37,185 bases of DNA, from positions 753,220-790,404 of the forward strand of contig WELA01002258.1 of assembly GCA_009602735.1 (NCBI GenBank). The letters run 5' to 3'. Positions within the stretch are counted from its first letter, which is position 1. The number at the start of each line of letters is the position of its first letter. Source of the stretch: Mesotaenium endlicherianum (lineage: Eukaryota; Streptophyta; Zygnematophyceae; Zygnematales; Mesotaeniaceae). Positions 28,424-37,185 of the stretch are shown in pieces. Under the pieces are notes generated by a model. The model was not told where the DNA came from and searched no databases. It was given only the letters and a program-made list of their open reading frames with translations. A program made the translations under genes and the position numbers.

Positions 28424-29874
28424 AACAGTATCATTAATCGAAGACTATACGCCGATGTCGGAGTGAAACGGCATATGCGTTGTGAGAATAATGATGCCTA
28501 ACCATTGCATAATAACGACTCCTAATGTACAGATAGCTACGTGTCAGACACAAACGGCTAGAAAAACACAACAATTGATAAACGAGTACCATTTTGCTGT
28601 GATCAATGAGACCAAGTTTTGGACTTTGGATTTGATAGACAACGGACTCATACCAGTCCCTCAGAATGCCCAAAAATGTACCTTACGAGCCGAGTCGGCT
28701 TGGAATGAATCTATAGCAGTCGACGGACCCCGGTATAGTCCAAAAATCCCAATTTAGCCCAGGCTTGATATTAGGGTGTAGTGTAATTCCGAGCATAAGT
28801 GTACCGAGTATAGCATGGAGTAAGCGCGTTAACCTGAATGTTCTCAAGTGTACAACCCACGTATATCGGAATTTACCTGACTGAAGTTGTGAGTGTAAGG
28901 GAGTAGTGATGCAAAATGTGAAGTGAGTAGTGAGGGCAGTCCAATGTGCAAAAGTGCCTACATAAATTTAGGTTTTGCTCGTCAGGCATCTGTCACCCTC
29001 CCTCTTACTCAATAATGAAGTGGGCTGCTTGCCATTAACTACACTTTCCTGCCTTAACTGTCACTCTCCTGTCACTTTTCCCTCCAACTTAAATGGAAAC
29101 ATGAAATGAAACTTGCTTATTCAAGATTAATATACTTCATTTAAATTTATAAGATCAGAGATAGGTGGAAGCGTGTGAAATCAGGGAGCAATCTTCGCCC
29201 TTACAATGAATTCCGTTTACTCATCTGTAACCCTTGACTCACTTACCGTAGTGTGCCATAGTTGCACACTAACACAAGGCACAAGAAAGAGGCGAGCTGG
29301 AGGATTAGAGCTTCTACTTTAGAAACTCATGGCCTCTTGCCTACCAGGCATACAAGCATGTAGAAGCACATACACAACGTCAGGGGGCTGAATAGCGAGG
29401 CGCTCTCATTCAGATGACCATAAAGTAGCTCAAACACATCCCACTGACTTAGGTGTAAAACCATGGAATCTGTCCGTTGTGTGACCCCAAAATGTCAAAG
29501 GGCATAACTCTGTCAATACTACTCCATATTGAGCAAACTCAACGGCAACAGATGCATCTTGACGAGAACTTTCCAAAACGTTCTAGTTCGCTCCACACAA
29601 TGCAGCCATGTCAATTCCCGTGAAGGCTGGTCATTAGAACGAACCCAAAAGTGCACACATGACTTGCAAGTAGAAATCCGACTGTAAAGCGTACTGTCCA
29701 GAATGAGGGACCACAAGATCCCAGCTTGCTATGTACCTAGTGAGCACCTAGTTGACCACGACGCAAGGTGCTCCAATTCGTGAGAAACTCGTTAAGTTGG
29801 GACCCACGGATCTAGGTATAACGACCATATTCAATTGGTCGGTTGACTGAAGTCCTAACTGTTCAGTTGACTGA
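28424..29874. other. Mostly unassigned sequence with a retroelement-like purine tract
   Basis: No supported gene. On the minus strand TTAAGTTGGAGGG (29092-29080) repeats the tract found at 13868 and 15966, followed by GAAAAGTGACAGG. The flanking 20 bases also resemble the end of chromovirus B, so part of this interval is probably retroelement 3' sequence. Confidence 0.4.
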
Positions 29875-30287
29875 CGACGGCTCCGCCTACCCAGGAGTCA
29901 ACCACACTGGTAGGACATCGGTTTATCGAATCTAAGTCGACCTCCCGACTTTCAATATACTTCGGTCACATGTTCCAATCTATATGTAATTATCTAAATG
30001 AAGATGTCTATCGCAGCGTACTGGGTCCAAGTATACTGACAATTATTGTACGAGCTTACTCCATATTAATATATCGATATTACGTCCTATGTATATACAG
30101 GTAATCTCAGCAAACTACAATATAATACAAAAGTCATCCTGCTGACGAAGTCAGTAAACTCGCATTCTATCGACAAATGTCTATTTAAATGAACTCGCAC
30201 ATGTGAGTATAATGACATGATACTTATTTAGTGTTATATTTATGTAGTAAATTAAATAAACAATGAACTGATTCATTTAAGACAGGA
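29875..30287 (-). repeat. Dispersed repeat (possible LTR), copy 2
   Basis: Homologous to 15979-16370 on the opposite strand: shared ATGAATCAGT (30276-30267) and a 42-base block (29916-29875, 36 of 42 identical). It directly follows the chromodomain end of a B-like chromovirus, which supports an LTR or an insertion at the element's 3' end. Confidence 0.55.
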
Positions 30288-30291
30288 CCTT

Positions 30292-31392
30292 CTGTCACCT
30301 TCCCGTGTCAATTGTAATTAGGGTGATTTGCCAACTTCCCAAAAGATAGAATCGTATCAACGTCCCTTTGGCATTGACCAAATGGTCCTCAAACTCCCAG
30401 GTGACCCCGGATGCATCATAGCCCTTCCATCTGACCAAATACTCCAGGACATATTTAGATGATTGACGGACAGATTGAGCTTCTAGAATTTTGTCCACCT
30501 CATACTCCTCAGGGTCTCCATCCCAGACGGCTCGGACCGGTCCCGGTTGGACAGGTAACCGACCTGTGTGAACCGGATGTCACTCTTTGTGTAAGATTTC
30601 AGGAAGGAGACATTGAAGAATTGGGAGACCCATATATTCCGCTGATATATTCGATTTGTAAGCATTTTGACCGACTCGGCATACCACCAAGGTTTGGACC
30701 CACCCAGACAAGACCAAGCTTTTTCTTGATTATCCCAAGAAGGTACAGGTGCTAAGAGTGCAGTTTGACCAAGTCACCCTTGGAAAATGTTAGGTTCCGA
30801 CGGTGTTGATTGGCATATTTTTGTAAAGTTTCTTGTGCTTTGTACAAGTTTTGCTGAACTTCTGATAGCGTGTCAGCAAACTCCGGGGTCAACTAAAGGA
30901 AGATTGAATTGCCAATTCCCTCAGGGTGCGTCAAAGACTCCTCTACAACATCTAAAAAGGACTTAGGAACTCTACCCACACTGAGTTCAAACAAAGTCTT
31001 TCCCGTTGACGCACGGACAGCACTGTTGACAGCAAACTAAATCTGGGACAACACATCATCCAAATTATCTTGTTTTTGGTTAACGTTAGCACCTCTTGTA
31101 GATCTCGGTCAGTTCTTTTAGTTTGCCCATCAATCTGAGGGTGGTTTGCTGTGCTAAGTAGCTGTTTGACTCCCATCAACTTCATTAAAGCTCACCACAA
31201 CTTAGAGGTAAATTTTGAGTCTCTGTTTGAGGTTATATTTGAAGTAGCTCATGCTGGCGCACGACATGAATGTAGAATTGTCTTGCACTTTTGAAAACAG
31301 TCACTTTGACAGTGGTGGGAATGAAAATGACCGCTCTTGTCAATTTTATCCACTAATACCAGAACGGAGTCATGCCCATTGGCAATTCTCGG
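30292..31392 (-). pseudogene. 3' half of a B-like chromovirus (integrase core to chromodomain)
   Basis: Begins at 31392 with PRIANGHDSVLVLVDKI, the codons just after the point where the remnant at 18484-19983 stops. It continues with MGVKQLLSTANHPQIDGQTK (the catalytic Glu of GQTER is Lys), the linker, GYLSNRDRSEPS and a chromodomain (VLEYLVRWKGYDASGVTWEF) ending near 30295. Frames are broken in several places. The right border is a hAT-like terminus. Confidence 0.85.
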
Positions 31393-31420
31393 CAAGGTTA
31401 CTTCGTACGCGTTTTTCCTG
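31393..31420 (+). repeat. hAT-3 terminal repeat (diverged)
   Basis: CAAGGTTACTTCGTACGC resembles the hAT-1 terminus CAGGGTTACGCCGTACGC (15 of 18), and starts exactly at the chromovirus break. The 8 bases before it (31385-31392) read CCGAGAAT on the minus strand, close to TCGAGAAC at 19976-19983. The following bases contain further GCGTAC motifs (near 31458). Confidence 0.65.
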
Positions 31421-31949
31421 TATGGAGTTCCTTAAACTAAGCAAACTAAGTTGGTTCGCGTACTGCACGAAATAACACAATTTTAGTTTTTTTGATTTAA
31501 TTTTGGCACGTTCGGACGCCACAGAGATCGTAACGTGGAGTTAAGATATGAAGGCGGACATTGCGCAAACATGTGAGCCCCAAAAATTAAGCTTCTTTCG
31601 CTAACGTGAAGCAGAAATGTGAATAGAATGCCACGTTTTGGCGAGGGACACTAAAAGCTATGGATGGCTACCTAATGTTGTCGATCTCACTGATGTTGCT
31701 ACTCTCGAACACTACAAAGCACGAATGAAGTGTCATTCAACATCAAATGTCGTTGTTCTTATGTGCTTTCAGGCTTCAGCAATCCGCGACAGTCCTCCAC
31801 ATTTTATGTAAGTTCTCTCTTTCCCTCATTTTGCACGTATCTATTGTCGTTCAAGCTTTTCTCTTGCAATGTGTAGTTGTCTGTTAAGTGCTTTGTGATT
31901 CGAATGCTCAAGTTAAGTGTCACATTTCAATGGTTTACTTCACTAATTT
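31421..31949. other. Unassigned, possibly hAT interior
   Basis: Lies between the hAT-3 terminus and an LTR of family A. One plus-strand frame (about 31631-31811) is open and contains LEHYKARMKCHSTSNVVVLM, but it matches no domain I can name. Confidence 0.35.
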
Positions 31950-32451
31950 TGCAATGAAACAGATAAATAAGGTACCTAATAAGTGGAATACTTTATCTAT
32001 TCAAGACTAGGATCTTTGAACACAAGTGGTAGCTTCTTGAAAGAGAGATGGTTTCTAATAAGTTGATATATTTTTGGAATTTGGCACGTACAAGAGTGAT
32101 TCTCCAATGCCTTTCTATGTTCTAGCTCTTGTTAATATACTTGCTACATAAGTAATTTCTAGGAAGGTGCATGTTGATGTGTTGGCACCTAACACATCCC
32201 AAAATTTGCCACCTCTTTTTGGAATAATGTACACATGTCCTTTTGACCTAAAAATGGCACATTTGACTTTTGCCACATGGACTTCTTCGAGGTCCTTCCT
32301 CTAACTTTGAAAATGCCTTAAAAGGTTCAAAGGGTATGACCCAAGTTACTAGAGTACCTATTCACACTTGATTCCACACAATACTATTTTAAGTATATTC
32401 AAAAGCATTAATATAAAAGTAAACTAATATATTATAACTCAAATTATTACA
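31950..32451 (-). repeat. 3' LTR of element D (family A, diverged)
   Basis: About 502 bp alignable end to end with 4520-5022; termini are TGTAATAATTTGAG and TTTCATTGCA on the sense strand. More substitutions than the 7244 copy, so older. Confidence 0.9.
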
Positions 32452-32461
32452 TCACTCCCCC
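32452..32461 (-). other. Polypurine tract of family A
   Basis: Sense strand GGGGGAGTGA immediately before the LTR start TGTAAT. It identifies this LTR as the 3' one and supplies the tract that lies off-window for element A. The next 550 bp (to about 33010) show no gene. Confidence 0.75.
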
Positions 32462-33010
32462 GACAGAAAAAGCGACGCCTCGGCGCGTGAAGTCAGGTCT
32501 TACACACGTGGAGCAGACTAGAAAACAGCTTCAAGTCAGATGCCAAACATGTGAAGAAGATTAGTCAAAGGCGCCAAGTCAGGTGCTACACATGTAAGGT
32601 AGACTAGGCAAGGTCGTAGGTGGTGTGACCATATTGGCTAGCCTACTCCTTGATGATAAAGAAAATTGTGTAAGTTGGCCCAGAATCTGCCACAAATTCA
32701 AAAATTTAAAGCGTCCACAAAACTGCTCTAAATCTCAAAGTTCAAGAGCCAAATGGAGCGCGTCAAAGACCTCTATCGGGTCACCAAATTTGAGAGCATT
32801 CCAACTTCTGGAGTGTCGTTGAGAGCTGAGAGAGTAGGCACTCCTCCAAATCTATGCAGAAACTTCTGAAAATCATAAGTCCTATACTTCTCCAAATTTT
32901 GCAAAGTAAGTCTCTAAATGGGCGCTGTAAGATGTTCTACCATAGTCTTGAGTTTCAGAGCATTCCAAGTTCAAGGGAGGGCACAATGTCAGAAGGCATA
33001 TTCTGCCCTA

Positions 33011-33476
33011 ATAATGCCGTTAATATTGCATTGTAGTCTCATGGTGTCACTGGCAAGTCCACGATGAGGTCCATGGAGATGTCTGTCCATTGTCTCTTGG
33101 GGATCGGTAGTGGTTGAAGAAGTCCTCTTGCCTTTTGTGATGATGGTTTGATTCTTTGGGATGTGTCGCAGCTCCTGCAGTACTCCTTGACTTGCCTAGA
33201 CATTCCTGGCCAGCAATAAGTCCTTACGAGCACGCTCCTGGTCTTTAATATTCCAAAGTGACCTCCAAGTGGGTTGTCGTGTGCTTCTCGAAGTAACAAG
33301 AGTCGTGGCTCTTGATTATTAGGCACGCATCTTTGTGCCGTGTCTTGTCTCACCCAATAGTTTCCTTCTTGCTTCTTTTGTGGGTCAAGGGCTGCCTCGC
33401 CATTCGTGTAATAAGGGTCCGCATCATAGGCGGCAGAAAATTGAGCTTCCAGATTTGTACTCAGGGATGTAACCAC
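33011..33476 (-). pseudogene. Integrase N-terminal part of element D
   Basis: [20 protein letters not shown] and the zinc finger [10 protein letters not shown]...CRSCDTSQR; the last Cys of the CDTC pair is Ser. It includes [16 protein letters not shown] with the first catalytic Asp, then a stop and a few more homologous codons before homology ends near 33011. Confidence 0.88.
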
Positions 33477-34156
33477 TGCATTTAATTGCAGTCTTGAGAG
33501 GGGGTCAGCAGGGTTCCTCTTGCCGAACTGGTATTGAATCGTGATGTTGTAGCACCGGGGATGTGGTCAATCTTTGCTTCAACTCTTGAATTGCCTCTTC
33601 CTCTTTCTTGGTCCATGTATATGACCTGTCCGTCTTGGGTAGATCAGTCAGGGGGCTTGCTATGTGCGAGAAGCTCTGAAAAAATCTCCTGTACCAATTG
33701 GCAAATCCCAAGAATGATTGGAGTTCTTTCTTAGTCGTGGAAGTTGGCCATTCGTCCACCACCGTGGTCTTCTTGGGGTCCATCTTGATGCCATCAGCAG
33801 TCACGTGGAGACCTAGAACTCCACTTCTTGGTTGGCAAACTCGCGCTTTGACTCCTTTGCAAATAGCTTGTTTTGCTTTAGGAATTTGACCACTTCTTTC
33901 ACGTGTCTTCCATGCTTTTCAAGGGTCGTGCTGTAAATGAGAATGTCGTCAATGAACATCGTCACAAATCTGTCCTGCAGGGGCTGAAATATGGTGTTCA
34001 TCATAGTCATGAAAGTTGCTGGTGCGTTGGTGAGTCCAAATGGTAAGACCATGAACTCAAAATGTCCATATCTTGTACTGAATGTCGTCTTCTCTATGTC
34101 CAGTTGTGCGATGCGAATTTGGTGGTAGCCGCTCCGTAAGTCAATCTTTGTGCCAC
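33477..34156 (-). pseudogene. RT and residual RNase H of element D
   Basis: RT motif [16 protein letters not shown] and motif [14 protein letters not shown] are present, followed after a one-base loss (near 33815) by [13 protein letters not shown] and GFANWYRRFFQSFS. After TTSPVL the frame is joined to the YNITIQYQ codons, so the RNase H domain is deleted. The sequence before motif A is missing. Confidence 0.88.
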
Positions 34157-34303
34157 CTTGACAGGATGAGGGGCGCGACTGCTGACGGATATCGGCGCAG
34201 CATGCGCAGGTCTGGCAGATCCGTCTCCGCAGACATGCGAGGCTGCAGCGCTGCTGTAGCGCCAGGTGCCAGCCTCTGGGGCTGCCACGTGTCAGCATTG
34301 TGT

Positions 34304-35536
34304 CTATGCGCAGGAGCTGCGCAGACGCCAGCTGCCGGAGCTGAAGCGTCGTCGGCGGAGCGCGTGCGAAGAGGACTCCGCATGCGTCGTAACTGTCGGC
34401 GCAACGAGACCACGGAGTCTGGCAATCTCTGCATTGGCCTCCACGAAGGCGTCACTGACGTCGTCGAAATCGTAGTAATCAACTCCGGGAGTCAGTGCGG
34501 CGTCCCTTGTGGCCGTGGCTGCCGTCATCGAGGGGCGTCCACCCGTGCGAGGGTTACGCATGCCCCAAAGTCCTGCTGCGGGCGCAGGGCCGTCACGAGA
34601 GCGTCCATTCTCGACGTCCCGCTTCTTCTGCAGACATACAATCTACAGGTGGCCGGCCTTGCCACAGTAGGTATAGTCACCGGGCTTGCCATTTTGCGAA
34701 ATAGTGCAATTCTGGCAAGAGTGGCCCGCCTTCCCGCAAGACCAACAGGGGTCGCTCGTCGTGGTGGCCATGGAAATGCGGCCACGCGGAGCCTTGCAAT
34801 GCTGGGGTTGCTGGGACAGTTGAGAGCGCTGGGGCTGCTGCTGCTGCTGGGGCTGGCAAGGAGGATCTAAGCGCATCGTGGATGGTAGCATCAAAGACTC
34901 CTGACGTACGCCTGTGGATGCGAGGCCTACACGGTCGCTCATGTTGCTCCGTGCGGCGGCCAAGCTCTGCTTCTCGACTGAGAGGTAAGCGTCCTCCAGC
35001 GAGTACTCGGAACCGATGTGGTAGATGAGAGGAGCCGTGGCTCGCTCTCTCATACGTGGCTCTACGGCGTGCAAGAAGATCTCCGCTGCCTCCCGGTCAG
35101 TGACGGTACCAACGTCTCGGCGAAGGTGCGTCAAGCGGCGGTACATCATGCGGATCGTCTCGTTCTTGCGGTGAAAGAAGTGGTGCAACTCGTACACCTT
35201 CTCTTTGGACTCGGCCTGGAACTCCTTCCTGAGGACGTCCCAGAAGGCCTTGACCGGATCAACGAGGGGGGTCTCCACTGGGGTTTCCCCCACAGGCTCT
35301 GTGCGTGCGTAGATCTCGTCACCCTTCTCACGGAATGTGTCACAAGCCTCGTAGAGGAGATAGCGCATGATCGTATAGAACACGTCACGCTTAGTGAGCG
35401 CGGGCGTCTTAGGCCTCGCAATCACGAACTCAGCCTCGAACTCTGAGATTGTGTCGTCCAGATCACAGGTTCCTGGTCTGTCGCTGAAGCGGAAGAGGGA
35501 GGACCTGTCAGCCTTGACCTTGTGGTCACTTGCCAT
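34304..35536 (-). pseudogene. gag: Gag of a different LTR retroelement
   Basis: The ATG at 35536 (MASDHKVKADRSSLF) is the likely start, although the frame is open slightly further upstream. A retrotransposon gag core follows (DPVKAFWDVLRKEFQAESKE, MYRRLTHLRRDVGTV), then a Gln/Pro-rich linker and the zinc knuckle CWSCGKAGHSCQNC. The second knuckle (YTYCGKAGHL) has lost its first Cys and is cut by a TAG at 34645-34643. The same frame continues to 34304 with DYYDFDDVSDAFVEANAEIA. It is GC-richer than its neighbours and not closely similar to the gags of A, B or C. Its pol is absent: element D sequence begins at 34156. Confidence 0.82.
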
Positions 35537-35579
35537 GGGATACCAGGTGAGCCCACTGGGAAGACGACTCAAGGACAAT

Positions 35580-36775
35580 CATAGGAAGCACGATTGCCGG
35601 CTGCTTCCCTTCAGAGGGATCAGTGACAGTGTTGAGGTCGGAGTCTCAGTCTTCTCCACCAACCCCTTTGTAGTAAGGCTGGTAAGCACGCCCACTATGG
35701 GTAGGCATACGCTGAAGAATCTAAATGCGTGCAGGAAAAGAGAGATCTTTTTAGAAGTAAGGAGTGTGTACTCTCCATTCTCCGCACCTCAAGACTGTAA
35801 TCTGGTAGGAAAACAAATAATAAAGTCTGGCCTAAAAGATCATTGGAAGCACATCATGATCTTCAAGAGAAGTCCTATGGCAGAGGGTATAAGCTGTGAC
35901 TTTGCTCACCACTTGTGAAGTTCTTCTAGTGACTGGAAGCCAGCAAGGCTTGCTCTCCACAAAAGAGAGACTAAGTGGTCCTGAAAACACAAGAGATAAA
36001 AAGTGTAAGCTTTACTGATAACCTCTTTGACTTACAACTGGCATAATGGGACTTCCAGAAAGATGTTCCTCCTAGGGCCATCTCTAGTACTTATACTCCT
36101 GGAAACCCGGCGTCGTATGCGGCGGATCCAATGCATGTAGTCATTCTAGGAGGCTCTCCTATGTCCACTAATGTGTACAAGGCATGAACTAGCACTCCTA
36201 TAAGCTAAGCATAACTCAAAACAATCGAAGCAAAGCACGTAAAATATGCTAAGTGTCTCTCATTGGTGGAGTTTACCTTGGGTGGTTCTATCTTGATAGC
36301 GCCTCAAAAGTGAATCTGGAACTTGAGGAAGCTTCCTGTAGGGGTAGGTGATGCAGTCACCAAGTTATAGCCTCAATGATGCACTTATACTATTGAATTG
36401 CAAGACTTCTGTAGTCTAAAGGGCTCGCGGATTTGTGCGCACAAAGCTAGGGGTCCTGAGGGTCATGAATAGTCAACATTGTCACCTTTGGGTGCATTGA
36501 GTCACAAGTTGGCCATTTGGTGTGATTCCGCTAGGTGCCGAAAGGGGTGCGGACTAGATTGCGTCTATCTCGCTCGATAATTAACCAAATGACAAGAAAC
36601 CGGTGCCATTCGGAAGATGCTTTGACGCGCTACACTTTGGTGACTTGGAAATCTAGAGAAGGTCAACATATGGATGCATAAAGTCAATGCAAAGTTGGTC
36701 TTCCTAGATTAATGGTTCACACACGTAGAGCTTGGTTTTGTACGTCAACCTCAACTTAATACATCATGACACAAA
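35580..36775. other. No gene seen (probable leader/LTR of the adjacent gag element in part)
   Basis: Lies upstream of the gag on the minus strand. The part next to gag may be its leader, but no primer-binding site or LTR ends could be fixed. The remainder to 36775 is unassigned. Confidence 0.4.
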
Positions 36776-36979
36776 TCCCAAAAATGATTGGAGTTCTTTC
36801 TTGGTCGTGGGGGCTGGCCATTCCTCCACCACCGTGGTCTTCTTGGGGTCCATCTTGATGCCATCAGCAGTAACGTGGAGACCTAGGAACTCAACCTCTT
36901 GTTTGGCAAACTCGCACTTTAACTCCTTTGCAAATAGCTTGTTTTGCTTAAATACTTTGAGGACTTCTTTCAAGTGACT
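36776..36979 (-). pseudogene. RT scrap of family A
   Basis: Encodes [40 protein letters not shown] and [10 protein letters not shown], equivalent to residues 446-512 of Pol A. It is cut on the left at GF and on the right by an LTR. Confidence 0.9.
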
Positions 36980-36981
36980 TG

Positions 36982-37185
36982 TGTAGTGATTTGAGTTATT
37001 ATATATTAGTTTGCATATATTTTAATGTTTTCAAATATATTTGGAGTAGTATTGTGTGGAGTCAAGTGTGAATAGGTACTCTAGTAACTTGGTTCATGTC
37101 CTTTGAACCTTCCAAGGCATTTTCGAAGTTTGAGGAAAGACCTAGAAGAACTCCATGTGGCAAAAGTCAAATGTGCCATTTTTAG
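36982..37185 (+). repeat. Family A LTR, partial, inverted relative to the RT scrap
   Basis: Plus strand starts TGTAGTGATTTGAG and matches the reverse complement of the LTR at 4520-5022 for the remaining 204 bases of the window. It is in the opposite orientation to the RT scrap next to it, so it marks a separate insertion. Whether a full element follows is unknown. Confidence 0.92.

Larger units (their letters stand above)
31950..34156 (-). mobile_element. Deleted copy of element A family (element D)
   Basis: The 3' LTR (31950-32451), a purine tract, then integrase, RNase H and RT fragments in the same order and orientation as element A and very similar at protein level. Integrase after ILTA, most of RNase H and everything before RT motif A are deleted. 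At 34156 it joins unrelated gag sequence. Confidence 0.9.

Noticed and set aside
23049-31950. Possible CRISPR or tandem-array structure in the unassigned stretches
   Set aside because: No regularly spaced direct repeats were seen; the only arrays are the GA repeat and the hAT subterminal motifs.
34082-34870. Plus-strand 262-codon open frame
   Set aside because: It is antisense to the gag frame with its zinc knuckle and has Arg/Cys/Gly-rich composition typical of a GC-rich shadow.
35520-35545. TGGTATC on the minus strand just before the gag ATG at 35536, resembling an initiator-Met primer site
   Set aside because: Only seven bases match, it overlaps the start codon region, and no LTR end precedes it.

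Overview
This window is repeat-dominated nuclear DNA from a eukaryote of the green-plant lineage. Almost everything recognisable is a transposable element or the wreck of one. The evidence is several Ty3/gypsy retrotransposons (three with chromodomains), a primer-binding site resembling the plant initiator-Met tRNA type, hAT DNA transposons and a piggyBac transposase relic. piggyBac is unusual in land plants, so a charophyte or other green alga is a reasonable guess, but that is inference. I see no confident host gene, tRNA, rRNA or CRISPR.

Layout. (A) 1-5022, minus: a well-preserved Ty3/gypsy element with a nearly intact pol, gag, primer-binding site and 503-bp LTR; its far end lies left of the window. 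It sits inside (B) 5023-about 13.9 kb, plus: a chromovirus whose gag-pol is further split by a solo LTR of family A (7244-7746) and by a 3,634-bp hAT transposon, hAT-1 (9731-13364), with perfect 18-bp terminal inverted repeats and an 8-bp target duplication. From 14270 to 15868 there is an intact 532-codon ORF of unknown family, followed by a purine tract and a dispersed repeat. A piggyBac transposase pseudogene is at 16665-17719.

A B-like chromovirus remnant (18484-19983, plus) is cut at integrase by another hAT end (19984). A hAT transposase pseudogene lies on the minus strand at 20743-22306. Into it is inserted (C) 22307-about 26.88 kb, minus: a decayed chromovirus with a 758-bp LTR. The interval 26.9-30.3 kb is mostly unassigned, with two hypothetical coding fragments. 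The complementary 3' half of a B-like chromovirus lies at 30292-31392 on the minus strand and ends at a third hAT end (31393). (D) 31950-34156, minus, is a deleted copy of family A with its 3' LTR and polypurine tract. A gag gene of a further retroelement is at 34304-35536, minus. At the right edge an RT scrap of family A abuts another family-A LTR in the opposite orientation.

The most interesting signals are two apparently programmed -1 frameshift sites at gag/pol junctions (elements A and C), each an in-phase slippery heptamer followed by a perfect hairpin that involves the gag stop codon. Next are the hAT family, whose ends suggest that one chromovirus was split by a hAT and then rearranged by inversion, the G/T-rich cargo of hAT-1, and the unassigned coiled-coil/acidic/SR ORF.
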